A stretch of 64,000 nucleotides of DNA from an uncultured Rubrobacteraceae bacterium (GCA_902806085.1 CADCVH010000079.1:105658-169657), one strand, 5' to 3'. Positions 41,037 to 49,629 are shown, counted from the stretch's first letter. A program made the numbers and translations. Notes: generated from the sequence alone by a model not told the origin.

Positions 41037-41858
41037 TTATCTCCTCTTTTTCGCCTTCTTTCTCCCTTTCGTCTTGCTCTGCGGCCCGTTGTTGCCGTTC
41101 TCGCTTAGCGGTTCCGGGCTTGGCTGCGGAACCTCGCCGGCCGTCTCCGCCCGGTAGCCGTCGTCGGCGGGGCGGGGCGTGTCGGCCTCTTGCGGCTCGT
41201 TGCCTTCGGTGCCTTGCTTCGGGGCGTTGCGGTAGATCAGGAGGTTCTGGACGATGCTTATTATGTTCGAGGTCACCCAGTAGACGAAGAGGCCAGCGGG
41301 GAACCTTATGAGCACGATGCCGAAGACGAGTGGCAGGAAGCGCATGATCCTCTTCTGCTCGGGCGCGGTGTTCTGCATGGCTATCTCTTGGGAGATCATC
41401 ATCGTCGCGATGTACAGGACGGGCAGGATGTAGAGTGGGTCGTAGACGGTCAGGTCCTGGAACCAGAGGAGGCCGCCGGTCCTGAAGCTTTCGAGCTTGT
41501 CGAACTCGCGGATGGTGTAGTACAGGACGAGAAAGATGGGCAACTGCACGAAGACGGGCAGGCACCCGCCTAAAGGGTTGGCCCCGCCCTCCCTGTAGAG
41601 CTTCATCATCTCCTGCTGGAGCTTCTGCGGGTCGTCCTTGTGCTCCTTGCGCAGCTCGTCCATCGCCGGTTTGAGCTCCTGCACCTTGCGCATGCTCTTT
41701 ACCTGGCGGATGGTGAGCGGGAAGAGGATCGTGCGCACCACGACGGTGAGCATCGCGATGGAGAGCCACCACGGGGCGCCCCAGCCGTGGAAGGTCTGGA
41801 GCGTGAAGCCCATGATGTTGAAGAGGGGATCGAAGAGATCCCTCAAGAATTGCAGCAT
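41037..41858 (-). CDS. yidC: Membrane protein insertase YidC/Oxa1 family
   Basis: 273 residues, ATG with AAAGGA upstream. The core shows WWLSIAMLTVVVRTILFPLT with the conserved Arg in the hydrophilic groove, KSMRKVQELKPAMDELRKEH, GGCLPVFVQLPIFLVLYYTI and a short basic C-terminal tail (KTKGRKKAKKRR) that probably contacts the ribosome. It inserts or folds membrane proteins with or after SecYEG. No rnpA/rpmH/jag neighbours, so this is a copy outside the usual oriC cluster, or the only copy moved. No lipoprotein Cys at the N-terminus. Confidence 0.93.
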   Translation of the reverse strand: MLQFLRDLFDPLFNIMGFTLQTFHGWGAPWWLSIAMLTVVVRTILFPLTIRQVKSMRKVQELKPAMDELRKEHKDDPQKLQQEMMKLYREGGANPLGGCLPVFVQLPIFLVLYYTIREFDKLESFRTGGLLWFQDLTVYDPLYILPVLYIATMMISQEIAMQNTAPEQKRIMRFLPLVFGIVLIRFPAGLFVYWVTSNIISIVQNLLIYRNAPKQGTEGNEPQEADTPRPADDGYRAETAGEVPQPSPEPLSENGNNGPQSKTKGRKKAKKRR

Positions 41859-41913
41859 GTGTGTCCGTCCTTTGGCTCGCGGGAGGTGGGTGGCCCTGGT
41901 CGAGGGGCCGGTG

Positions 41914-42294
41914 CTACACCCAGCCGCCGAGACCGGAGATCAGGACGACGAGCGGCCCGAAGAGCAGGGCCACCAGGAGCGGCCACCTCTCGCCGAGAAC
42001 GGAAAGGTCCGGGACGGACGCGAAGGTGCGGGCCGTGGGGCCGACGGGGCCGGCCCACGGCAACGGGCCGCGGCCCGTTGCGAGCCTGGTGGTCAGGCAC
42101 ACCACGCCGGTCGCGCCCAGGAACGCGAGCAGCGAGAGGCCGTAGTCGATACCGGCGTAGGCCTCTTCGGGGCGCGCAACCTCTGCGAGGAGCCCGATCA
42201 GGACCAGGGCCAGAAACGGGCCCGCGCCGGCCCGGGCCGCGCGAGCCCTGAGCCTGCCGCCGTCCTCGAAAGTCCTGGAAGGGAGGAAATCCAT
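41914..42294 (-). CDS. Hypothetical membrane protein (126 aa)
   Basis: From the ATG at 42294; four hydrophobic segments (GPFLALVLIGLLAEVA, YGLSLLAFLGATGVVCLTT, LLVALLFGPLVVLISGLGG and a weaker one). Starts MDFLPSRTFEDGGRLRARAA with a basic cytosolic end. No family recognised. It precedes yidC on the same strand with 55 bases between, so it may be co-transcribed. Confidence 0.55.
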   Translation of the reverse strand: MDFLPSRTFEDGGRLRARAARAGAGPFLALVLIGLLAEVARPEEAYAGIDYGLSLLAFLGATGVVCLTTRLATGRGPLPWAGPVGPTARTFASVPDLSVLGERWPLLVALLFGPLVVLISGLGGWV

Positions 42295-42417
42295 AAGAGA
42301 CAGGGATTGTAGCATCCGGGCGGCGGGCGACCTGCAGGAAGAATCGGGCTGCGTTAAGCTGGTTGCCCTACCCGTGGGGACGGGTGGAGAGGTGCAATCT
42401 CTTGGAGAGGAGGAATC

Positions 42418-44457
42418 GTGGCGGCGGAGACGCAGACGATCCGGAACGTGTGCCTTATCGGGCACAGGGGCAGCGGCAAGACGCGCATCGCGGAGGGCAT
42501 GATAGGCCTGGCCTCGGGCAGGGGGGGCCCGGCGAACGGCGCCCTGGACAACTCCGACGAAGAGAAGGAACGCGCCATGACCCTCGGGATGGGCGTGGCG
42601 TCCATCGAATGGAAGGGGCGCCAGGTCAACCTCCTCGACACCCCCGGCGACGGGGGCTTTATCGGGGACGCCTTCGTCGCGCAAAGGGCGGCGGATTGCG
42701 CGGTGATGGTGGTGCACGCACAAGACCCGATCCAGGTGGTCACCGAGCGCGTCTGGCGCCGGGGCGAGAAGGAGGACATCCCGCACTTTATCGTCGTTAA
42801 CCACCTGGACCGCGAGCGGACGGACTTCGGGGCCGTCGTAGACCAACTGAGGGAACGCTTCGGGCAGTCGGTCGTGCCGCTCAACCTTCCGGTAGGACGG
42901 GAGGACGACCTCGCGGGCGTCTACGGGCTGCTCTCGGGCATCGCGTTCGTGGACGGGGAGCAGACCCCGGAGATCCCGGCCGGCATGCAAGACGAGGTGA
43001 ACACCGCCAAGACCCAGCTCTTCGAGGCGATAGCCGAGAGCGACGACACGCTGCTCGAGAAGTACCTCGAAGGGGAAGAGATTTCTACGGAGGAGGCCTT
43101 CGAGGGCATCCGCAGGGGCATCGCCGAAGGCCTCATAATCCCGGTTTTGGCCGCGAGCGCGGAGCGCATGATAGGCGTCGACCGTCTCCTGGACGCCATC
43201 GCCGGCAGCGCCCCGAGCCCCGCCGACGTGGTCCGCTGGACGACGGAGGACGGCCGGGAGGTCTCCTGCGACCCTGACGGCCCGTTCGCCGCCTACGTCT
43301 TCAAGACCTTTATCGACCCGTACGCCGGCCGCCTGAGCGTGATGCGGGTCGTGGGCGGCAGGTGCCGCTCGGACGAGGCGCTCACGAACCCCCGCACGGG
43401 TTCGCAGGAGAGGCTAGGCGGCATCTCCCACCTCGTGGGCAAGGACCGCGAGGCCGTGGACGAGGCCGTCGCGGGGGACGTGATCTCGGTAGCCAAGCTC
43501 AGGGACACGGCGACCTTCGACACCCTGTGCAAACCGGACGAGGTTCTGTCTTTCGAGCCCGTCGAGCTGCCGGAGCCGACGGCGGCGTTCGCGGTCGGGG
43601 CCAAGGCGCGCGGGGAGGAGGAGAAGGTCTTCGAGGCGATCCGGCGCGTCGTGGACGAGGACCCGTCCCTGAGCCTGGAGCGCGACGAGTCGACGGGAGA
43701 GGATATCCTGGCCGGTCTCACCCAGATGCACGTCGAGCTCGCGCTGGAGCGCATCAACCGCCGCTACGGGGTCGAGGTCGAGGCGGAGGCGCCTAAAGTG
43801 CCGTTCATGGAGACGATCACGACGGGCGCGAAGGCCCAGGGGCGCTACAAAAAGCAGACCGGGGGTCGCGGCCAGTTCGGGGACGCGAGGATCGAGGTCT
43901 CCCCGCTCCCCCGCGGCTCGGGCTTCGTGTTCGAGAACGCCATCGTCGGCGGCGCGATCCCGCGCCAGTTCATCCCGGCGGTCGAGAAGGGTGTTGAGGA
44001 GGCGATGCGCGAGGGCACCATCGCCGGCTACCCCGTGGTCGACGTGAAGGTCCGCCTCCACGACGGCGCCTTCCACACCGTGGACTCCTCGGAGATGGCC
44101 TTCAAGGTCGCGGGCTCGATGGCCTTCAAGAACGCCGTCGAGGACGCCCGTCCCGTCCTCCTGGAACCCTACGTCAAGGTCGAGGTGCTAGCACCCACGG
44201 AGCTCGTGGGCGACGTGATGGGCGACCTCTCGGGCCGCCGCGGGCGTCCGATGGGCGTCGAGCAGCGCGGCGAGCGCCAGGTCGTGCAGGCCGAGGTGCC
44301 CCAAATAGAGATGCTCACCTACGCCCGCGACCTCCGCTCCATCACCGGCGGCCGGGCCAACTTCCACGTCGAGCCCGGCCACTACGAGGAAGTCCCGCCC
44401 AACCTCGTCGAGCGGGTGCTGGCGGCGAACGAACGGGAGAAGGCGACGGCCGGGTAG
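42418..44457 (+). CDS. Elongation factor G-like protein (EF-G2/FusA2 type)
   Basis: 679 residues, GTG with GGAGAGGAGG upstream. G1 GHRGSGKT, G3 DTPGD, G4 NHLD (usual NKxD; Lys replaced by His), then EF-G domains II-V ending in RITGGRANFHVEPGHYEEV-like SITGGRANFHVEPGHYEE. Length and divergent switch I (EKERAMTLGMGV) match the EF-G-like paralogues rather than the housekeeping FusA. In mycobacteria such proteins lack strong translocation activity; here function is unknown. The G4 change may alter nucleotide specificity. Confidence 0.9.
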   Translation: MAAETQTIRNVCLIGHRGSGKTRIAEGMIGLASGRGGPANGALDNSDEEKERAMTLGMGVASIEWKGRQVNLLDTPGDGGFIGDAFVAQRAADCAVMVVHAQDPIQVVTERVWRRGEKEDIPHFIVVNHLDRERTDFGAVVDQLRERFGQSVVPLNLPVGREDDLAGVYGLLSGIAFVDGEQTPEIPAGMQDEVNTAKTQLFEAIAESDDTLLEKYLEGEEISTEEAFEGIRRGIAEGLIIPVLAASAERMIGVDRLLDAIAGSAPSPADVVRWTTEDGREVSCDPDGPFAAYVFKTFIDPYAGRLSVMRVVGGRCRSDEALTNPRTGSQERLGGISHLVGKDREAVDEAVAGDVISVAKLRDTATFDTLCKPDEVLSFEPVELPEPTAAFAVGAKARGEEEKVFEAIRRVVDEDPSLSLERDESTGEDILAGLTQMHVELALERINRRYGVEVEAEAPKVPFMETITTGAKAQGRYKKQTGGRGQFGDARIEVSPLPRGSGFVFENAIVGGAIPRQFIPAVEKGVEEAMREGTIAGYPVVDVKVRLHDGAFHTVDSSEMAFKVAGSMAFKNAVEDARPVLLEPYVKVEVLAPTELVGDVMGDLSGRRGRPMGVEQRGERQVVQAEVPQIEMLTYARDLRSITGGRANFHVEPGHYEEVPPNLVERVLAANEREKATAG

Positions 44458-44505
44458 GCCGCCGGGAACCGGCCGGGGGCCCTACGGCTTTTTCGGTCGG
44501 TTCTT

Positions 44506-45132
44506 CTAGGCTTGCGCGGCCGACGGCGCTCTTGGGACGTCTACCCCGATCAGGCAGTCCCGCGTGACGAGGTCCGCCAGTTCCGACTCGTCCAGGCCCC
44601 CCGTGCCGGGTGGGCGGATCGGCAGGACCATGTAGCGGACGTCGGCGGTGCTGTCGTGGACGGCCACCCGCGTGTCCCCGGGCGGCTCGAAGCCGAACTC
44701 GCGCATGACGGCGCGGGGTTCGCGGACGGCCCGGGAGCGGTACTCGAAGCTCTTGTACCAGTCCGGCGGGCGGCCGAGCACGTTGCGCGGGTAGCAGGAG
44801 CAGAGGGTGCACACGATCAGGTTGTGCACGTCGGGGGTGTTCTCCACGACGACGAGCTCCGGCGAGGCCACCGCGTCTATACCCAACTCGATGGCGGCGG
44901 CCTTTCCGTCCGAGAGGAGCCTGGCCCTGAAGCCCTCGTCGGCCCAGGCGCGGGCCACGAGCCTGGCGCCGTTGACCGGGGAGCGGGAGTCCATGTACGC
45001 AACGTTGTCCTGGATCTCGGCCTCCGTGACGAGGCCCTTCTCGATCAGCAACGCCTCCATCGCCCGGACCCGCGCGGCGAGCGGGCTCGTGGCGCTCCCG
45101 AAATTTGTTTCGTGGTCGTGATCGTGGCTCAT
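44506..45132 (-). CDS. Nitrile hydratase-family alpha (thiocyanate hydrolase gamma-like) subunit
   Basis: 208 residues from the ATG at 45132, overlapping the preceding stop (ATGA). The metal claw is CTLCSC in LIVCTLCSCYPRNVLG, the cobalt-type form, whose second and third Cys are normally oxidised. PPDWYKSFEYRSRAVREPRA and VHDSTADVRYMVLP are family typical. It hydrates nitriles to amides, or thiocyanate to COS and ammonia in the three-subunit relatives. Two separate beta-type genes upstream make this a three-chain enzyme. No activator (P14K-like) gene is visible. Confidence 0.87.
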   Translation of the reverse strand: MSHDHDHETNFGSATSPLAARVRAMEALLIEKGLVTEAEIQDNVAYMDSRSPVNGARLVARAWADEGFRARLLSDGKAAAIELGIDAVASPELVVVENTPDVHNLIVCTLCSCYPRNVLGRPPDWYKSFEYRSRAVREPRAVMREFGFEPPGDTRVAVHDSTADVRYMVLPIRPPGTGGLDESELADLVTRDCLIGVDVPRAPSAAQA

Positions 45133-45422
45133 ACCTCTCCTCCCGGCTCCAGCCAGTGCTCGAAGACGTCGGCGTAGAGCTGCTCTTCTGCCGGTCCTTC
45201 GTAGTCGGGCCAAAGGGAGCGCTGGGAAAAGCCGACCTTGTAGAGGACACGTTCGGGTTTTCCCGAGAGGCCGTAGGCGAGGTCCTCGGGGTTCGGGAAG
45301 GCGCCGAGTACGCGCTCCACCTCTCCGGCCTTGCCTTTCAGGTAGTCCGGCGTGCGGACGTGGCCGGGTTTGGCGCCGGGACGCACCCGGACGGGGTCGC
45401 CGGGGGCGAAACGTGCCGTCAC
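45129..45422 (-). CDS. Nitrile hydratase-family beta subunit, C-terminal half (separate gene)
   Basis: 97 residues, GTG start overlapping the upstream stop by four bases. FAPGDPVRVRPGAKPGHVRT and YKVGFSQRSLWPDYEG match the C-terminal SH3-like barrel of nitrile hydratase beta, including the conserved arginines that reach the metal site. In most nitrile hydratases this is one chain of about 220 residues with the next gene's product; as separate chains it resembles thiocyanate hydrolase (three subunits) or toyocamycin nitrile hydratase. Confidence 0.83.
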   Translation of the reverse strand: MTARFAPGDPVRVRPGAKPGHVRTPDYLKGKAGEVERVLGAFPNPEDLAYGLSGKPERVLYKVGFSQRSLWPDYEGPAEEQLYADVFEHWLEPGGEV

Positions 45423-45718
45423 GCGTTCTCCCAGCGGTGGTGTATCTCCGCGGCCTTCTCGTCTATCTCGACGCTCGTGAGGATGCCCTTCTCGACGAGG
45501 AGCCTCTCCGTGGCGGAGGCCCAGCGCTCGTAGTAGGCGAGGTCCCGGTAGTCCGGGAGCGACTCTATGGCGCGGCGGTGCTCGTCGGTCGTCTGGATGC
45601 CCTTCTTGCCGAGCGCCGCGTTTATGGCGTCGGCGAGGCGCTCCCAGTCCTCGGGCTCGTGGCCCTTTTTGTCTATGGGGCCGGCCGGCTCGCCGCCCAT
45701 GTCGTGGGTGCCGGACAT
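45419..45718 (-). CDS. Nitrile hydratase-family beta subunit, N-terminal half (separate gene)
   Basis: 99 residues; starts MSGTHDMGGEPAGPIDKKGH with the HDxGG signature of nitrile hydratase beta N-termini, then helices ending LLVEKGILTSVEIDEKAAEI. First of the three nitrile-hydratase-family genes and four bases after the glycosyltransferase stop. The order N-beta, C-beta, alpha corresponds to the subunit split of thiocyanate hydrolase. No metal ligands are expected here. Confidence 0.8.
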   Translation of the reverse strand: MSGTHDMGGEPAGPIDKKGHEPEDWERLADAINAALGKKGIQTTDEHRRAIESLPDYRDLAYYERWASATERLLVEKGILTSVEIDEKAAEIHHRWENA

Positions 45719-45722
45719 GCCC

Positions 45723-46718
45723 TTACCGGACCTTGAGGACTTCTTCGATGGGCGGGCGCTCGACGAGCTCCTCGACGTACTCCTGGAGCTGGAGGCCGTC
45801 CGGGGTGGCGACGGCGTGGAGGTAGTCGCTGAACTGGAAGGGGGAGACGGGGGCGTTCGGGTCCATCGTCTGGTTGAGGCGGCCCTCCTGCCTCATGCGC
45901 CGGGCCACGGCGCGCAGGACCGCGTAGGACATGCGCGAGAGGTCGCGTAAAGGTTGGTGGCGGTTCTGGCGGGTGCCGAGGTCCACCTGGGCCATCGCGT
46001 CCAGGCCGACCTTCTTGAACACGTCGATCATGATCCCGGTCTCCACCGCGTAGCCGGTGAGGAACGGGATGGAGCGGAAGAGTTCCCCGTCCGCCACGAA
46101 CTCCCCGGCGAGCGGCTGCACGAAGCCGGCGAGCTCGGGGTAGAAGAGGTTGAAGAGCGGCTTGGTCGAGAGCTCCGTCACCCTGCCGCCGCCGTCGACC
46201 TGCAGGGCCTCCTGGCTCTTGAACGGGCGCCGGTAGGCCGCCTTGACGTAGCGCACCGCCGGGTCCTCCAGGATCGGGCCGAGGACGCCGTAGACGAGCT
46301 GGGGCTCGAAGTCTCTGGTGTCCGTGTCCATGAACATCACGAGGTCGCCGCGGGCCACGCAGAGGGAGCGCCACATCGCGTCGCCCTTGCCGTGGGCGCC
46401 GCCGTGCTCGCGCATCAGCTCGTTCTCGGAGAAGACCTCGGCACCCCTCCCGGCGGCGACGGCGGCCGTGCCGTCCGGGGAGTCGGCGTCGACCACCAGG
46501 ATCTGATCCACGAGCGGGTTGCCGCGCGTGCGGCCGTTTACCGCGTGGATCTCGTCGACGATCCCGCCTATGGTGTCCGCGACGTTGCGGGTCGGCAGGA
46601 CGGCGCTTACCGTGAGGCCGCGCTCCCGCTTCTGGCGACCCATCTTTTCCAGGTCGGAGAACCGGCGAAAGTCATAAGACCGATGCTTAAACCATTCCCT
46701 GGCGTCCATATGCTTCAC
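45723..46718 (-). CDS. Glucosyl-3-phosphoglycerate/mannosyl-3-phosphoglycerate synthase family (GT81)
   Basis: 331 residues. FKHRSYDFRRFSDLEKMGRQ at the N-terminus, the nucleotide-sugar region VVDADSPDGTA and the metal DxD in MFMDTDTRDF. YVKAAYRRPF, PLFNLFYPELAGFVQPLAGE and GYAVETGIMIDVF match GpgS/MpgS. It makes glucosyl- or mannosyl-3-phosphoglycerate, precursor of the compatible solutes glucosylglycerate or mannosylglycerate. Rubrobacter xylanophilus is known to use an MpgS of this family. The phosphatase partner is not adjacent. Operon with three nitrile-hydratase-family genes. Confidence 0.9.
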   Translation of the reverse strand: MKHMDAREWFKHRSYDFRRFSDLEKMGRQKRERGLTVSAVLPTRNVADTIGGIVDEIHAVNGRTRGNPLVDQILVVDADSPDGTAAVAAGRGAEVFSENELMREHGGAHGKGDAMWRSLCVARGDLVMFMDTDTRDFEPQLVYGVLGPILEDPAVRYVKAAYRRPFKSQEALQVDGGGRVTELSTKPLFNLFYPELAGFVQPLAGEFVADGELFRSIPFLTGYAVETGIMIDVFKKVGLDAMAQVDLGTRQNRHQPLRDLSRMSYAVLRAVARRMRQEGRLNQTMDPNAPVSPFQFSDYLHAVATPDGLQLQEYVEELVERPPIEEVLKVR

Positions 46719-46790
46719 GCCCCTCTCGTAGCACTTCGATCACAGCCCCGGTACGCTATCGCACTATGTGCTGTTTGTCCAATGCCCCGC

Positions 46791-46868
46791 GGGAGGCCCC
46801 GGTGGGAGGCCCCGGTGGGAGGCCCCGGTGGGAGGCCCCGGTGGGAGGCCCCGGTGGGAGGCCCCGGC
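46791..46868. repeat. 13-bp tandem repeat, six copies
   Basis: GGGAGGCCCCGGT repeated at 46791, 46804, 46817, 46830, 46843 and 46856; the sixth copy ends GGC. It lies in the 238-base gap between the GpgS-like and SurE genes, about 90 bases upstream of surE. No spacers, so not CRISPR. Perfect units suggest recent slippage or selection; GGGAGG also resembles a ribosome-binding sequence. Confidence 0.95.
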
Positions 46869-46956
46869 CCGATTCTGCCCCTCCCGCCGGGATGATAGAA
46901 TCCGTGCCCGTTTTGGGGAAACGTTGCAGGCGAGCCGAACCGGAGAACCCACCCAC

Positions 46957-47775
46957 GTGCGCATAGTTTTGACCAACGACGACGGGATAGACGCCCCGGG
47001 GCTCCTGGCCGCCCGCCAGGCGCTCGAGAAGGTGGCCGACGTCCTCACCGTCGCCCCCGACCAGAACCGCAGCGGCGTCGGCCGCAGCATCTCCTTCGGC
47101 CGCCCCCTGCACGTCGAGGAGCGCAGGATGGCAGACGGCGTAATGGGCTACGCCTGCTCGGGGACGCCCGTCGACTGCGTGCGCCTGGTCGCGTTGGGGC
47201 TCATGGATTTCGAGCCCGACCTGGTCGTCGCCGGGATCAACCACGGCGAGAACCTGGGCGACGACATAACGTACTCTGGCACCGTCGCGGGCGCTATGGA
47301 GGGCATAGTCATAGGCGTCCCCGGCATCGCGGCCTCCCTGAGCATAGACCGCCCCTGGCACGAGAGCGCCGAGGAGCTCACGCCGATGAACGGCGAGCTC
47401 CACTTCGAGGCCGCGGCCGAGTTCGTGGCCCGGCTGGCGAAGGTCGCCCTGGAGGGCCTGCCCCAGGGGCGCATCCTGAACGTGAACGCCCCGAACAGGA
47501 CGATCGAGGACCTCAAGGGCGCGCGCGTCACCCGCCTCGGGCGCCGGATGTACAAGGACGAGCTCGTCGAGGTAAGAGACGAAGACGGCAGGGTCGGCTA
47601 CGACATCTACAACAACCCGCCCGGCTACCACGAGGAGGAGGACACGGACTTCGCGGCCATCGCGGACGGCGAGATCAGCGTAACCCCCGTCCACCTCGAA
47701 CTCACCGACACCGCCGGCCTCGAAGAGATCGGCACCTGGGACGTGGGCTCCATCCTCGACGGCCAGAACCCGTAG
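46957..47775 (+). CDS. surE: 5'/3'-nucleotidase SurE
   Basis: 272 residues from the GTG at 46957. VLTNDDGIDAPG with the metal-binding DD (residues 8-9), APDQNRSGVGRSIS, CSGTPVDCVRL and GINHGENLGDDITYSGTVAG (metal Asn) are SurE signatures. It dephosphorylates nucleoside monophosphates and polyphosphate during stationary phase or stress. The next gene (HAD phosphatase) starts on its stop codon. Confidence 0.93.
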   Translation: MRIVLTNDDGIDAPGLLAARQALEKVADVLTVAPDQNRSGVGRSISFGRPLHVEERRMADGVMGYACSGTPVDCVRLVALGLMDFEPDLVVAGINHGENLGDDITYSGTVAGAMEGIVIGVPGIAASLSIDRPWHESAEELTPMNGELHFEAAAEFVARLAKVALEGLPQGRILNVNAPNRTIEDLKGARVTRLGRRMYKDELVEVRDEDGRVGYDIYNNPPGYHEEEDTDFAAIADGEISVTPVHLELTDTAGLEEIGTWDVGSILDGQNP

Positions 47776-48428
47776 TGCTCACGGCAGCCCTCTTCGACTT
47801 CGACGGCACGCTCGTGGACACCACCGAGATGATCTTCCAGTCCATGCGCCACGCGACAACTTCCGTCCTCGGCCGCGACGACCTCTCGCGCGAGGAGCTG
47901 CTCGCCAACGTCGGCCAGCCCCTACCGCGCCAGATGGAACTCTTTGACGCCGGGAAGGCCGAGCTACTCCTGGAATCCTACCGGGCGCACCACGAAGAGC
48001 ACCACGACGCCCTCATAAGGGCGTTCCCGGGCGTGGACGAGGCCCTGTCGCGCCTTCGCGCCGCCGGCGTAAAGGTCGTCGTCGTCACCTCCAAACGACG
48101 CCGCTCCGTGGAGATGGCCCTCGCGAAGTTCCCCGGCCTAGACCTCGTCGTGGACCGCTTCGTCACCATGGAGGACACGAAAGAGCACAAGCCCCACCCC
48201 GAACCTCTGCTCAGGGGCCTGGAGCTCGTGGGCGACGTTCCCAAAGAGGAGGCCGTCTACGTCGGCGACTCCCCGTTCGACGTGCAGGCCGCCAAGGCCG
48301 CCGGCCTCCGCAGCGTCGCCGTGAGCTGGGGCGCCTTCTCCGAGGAGACCCTCAGGAAGGCCGAACCCGACCACCTCGTACCCGACATCGACGCCGTGGT
48401 GGACGTTCTCTTGCGGGACGAGCTCTAG
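47775..48428 (+). CDS. HAD family hydrolase (PpaX/Gph-like)
   Basis: 217 residues, GTG overlapping the surE TAG. HAD motif I LFDFDGTLVDT, motif II VVTSKRR, Lys and motif IV YVGDSPFDVQAAKAAG. C1 cap of the phosphoglycolate-phosphatase/pyrophosphatase PpaX type. A soluble phosphatase whose substrate may be pyrophosphate or a small phosphoester. Co-translated with the nucleotidase SurE. Confidence 0.88.
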   Translation: MLTAALFDFDGTLVDTTEMIFQSMRHATTSVLGRDDLSREELLANVGQPLPRQMELFDAGKAELLLESYRAHHEEHHDALIRAFPGVDEALSRLRAAGVKVVVVTSKRRRSVEMALAKFPGLDLVVDRFVTMEDTKEHKPHPEPLLRGLELVGDVPKEEAVYVGDSPFDVQAAKAAGLRSVAVSWGAFSEETLRKAEPDHLVPDIDAVVDVLLRDEL

Positions 48429-49579
48429 CCGGCCGGCCGGAGTGCCCCTACGGCCCTCGCCAACGCCTCCAGTTCTTCTTCCGTGTTGAAGAGGTGCGTG
48501 CTGGCCCGGACGTAGGGCCTCTCGGCTGGGACGAAACGCAGGACGAACCTCTGGCGGAGCAGCTGCTCGGCGGCCTCCCTGGCCTCGACCCCCTCGATCT
48601 CGAAGCTGACGAGCCCGCTTTGCGCCGGCCTCGGCGAGCGCAGGTTGGCGCGCGGAAGCGCGGACAACAGGTCCATCAAGAGGTCCGCCATGCGACGGAT
48701 CTCCCCGAAGCCTTCCTCTCCGCGCTCCCGAACGCCCCGGGCTGCCTCCGCGAAGCCCCCGGCGAGCGCGGCGCTCATGGTCGAGGCCTCGAAGCGCCTG
48801 GCGTCGGCCCTGAGCTCGTAGTCGCCCTCTTTGTCGAAGCCCGCGGGGTCGGGGAGCGAGAGGTATCCGACGTTGGGACTGTGGACCGGGAGGCCCGGCC
48901 TGACGTAGAACGCGCCCATGCCCTCCGGGCCGAGCACCCACTTGTGCCCGGTGAAGGCGTACATGTCCGCGCCGGTTGCCGGGATGTCCACGGGGATGTT
49001 CCCGACGGACTGGGCGCCGTCGACGAGGGTGAGGATGCCCCGGGCTCGGGCCAGGGCGCAGATCTCCCCTAGCGGCAGCACCTCGCCGTTGGTCCAGTCC
49101 ACGTGGGAGAGCGCCACGAGCCGGGTGCGCGGGGTCAGGGCCGCCTCGACCTTCTCCGGCGTTACCGGGGTCGGGACGAGGTTGACCTTTACGCCGAAGC
49201 GGCGGGCGACGACGTGCAGCGGCATGAGGCATCCGGGGTGTTCGGTTGAGGTCGAGACCACCTCGTCGCCTTCGCGCCAGTCGATGGCCGCGACGCCGAG
49301 GTTCATGCCGTGGGTGGTGTTCTGGGTGAGGGCCACGTCGTCCGGGCCGGCGTTCACGAGGCGGGCGGCGGCCTCGCGGGCGCGGGTGTTGGCGTCGGCC
49401 TGGCGGGCGAAGAGGCCCGCCCCTTCGAGGTAGGCGGGGCCGGAGCAGAGGTCGTCCGCCCCGCGCATGGCCTCGATGACGCGGCGGGGCGGCGGTCCGC
49501 TGGCGCCGGAGTTCAGGTAGGCGAAGTCGTTGCCGGCGAGGGCGGGGATGTCTTCTCTGGGGAGGGTAGGGGGGGTGAT
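48425..49579 (-). CDS. Aminotransferase class V (cysteine desulfurase-like fold), apparent ATC start
   Basis: 384 residues. YLNSGASGPPPRRVIEAM, LTQNTTHGMNLGVAAIDWRE, STEHPGCLMPL and LSHVDWTNGEVLPLGEICAL, then DGAQSVGNIPVDI and the PLP Lys in AFTGHKWVLGPEGMG. It is close to isopenicillin-N-epimerase/ergothioneine-lyase (EgtE-like) or selenocysteine lyase types. Function is not fixed, but a C-S lyase is possible in this sulfur-rich genome. Start: no ATG/GTG/TTG after the promoter; AAGGAGA precedes ATC at 49579, and MTPPTLPRED makes a normal N-terminus. Confidence 0.82.
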   Translation of the reverse strand: MTPPTLPREDIPALAGNDFAYLNSGASGPPPRRVIEAMRGADDLCSGPAYLEGAGLFARQADANTRAREAAARLVNAGPDDVALTQNTTHGMNLGVAAIDWREGDEVVSTSTEHPGCLMPLHVVARRFGVKVNLVPTPVTPEKVEAALTPRTRLVALSHVDWTNGEVLPLGEICALARARGILTLVDGAQSVGNIPVDIPATGADMYAFTGHKWVLGPEGMGAFYVRPGLPVHSPNVGYLSLPDPAGFDKEGDYELRADARRFEASTMSAALAGGFAEAARGVRERGEEGFGEIRRMADLLMDLLSALPRANLRSPRPAQSGLVSFEIEGVEAREAAEQLLRQRFVLRFVPAERPYVRASTHLFNTEEELEALARAVGALRPAG

Positions 49580-49614
49580 GGCGTCTCCTTTTCCGGTCTC
49601 GGACGGCCGTTTTG

Positions 49615-49620
49615 TATAAT
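49615..49620. promoter_or_regulatory. Shared -10 of a bidirectional promoter
   Basis: TATAAT preceded by TTTTG. On the plus strand it predicts a transcript starting near 49627, three bases before the ATG at 49630 (leaderless). The reverse complement of TTGTATAATA contains TATTATACAA, a usable -10 for the class V aminotransferase gene. One AT-rich hexamer thus appears to serve both genes. Confidence 0.55.
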
Positions 49621-49629
49621 AGCCGCTCG

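Noticed and set aside
46791..46868. Repeat array as CRISPR
   Set aside because: Units are directly joined without spacers and are 13 bases long.
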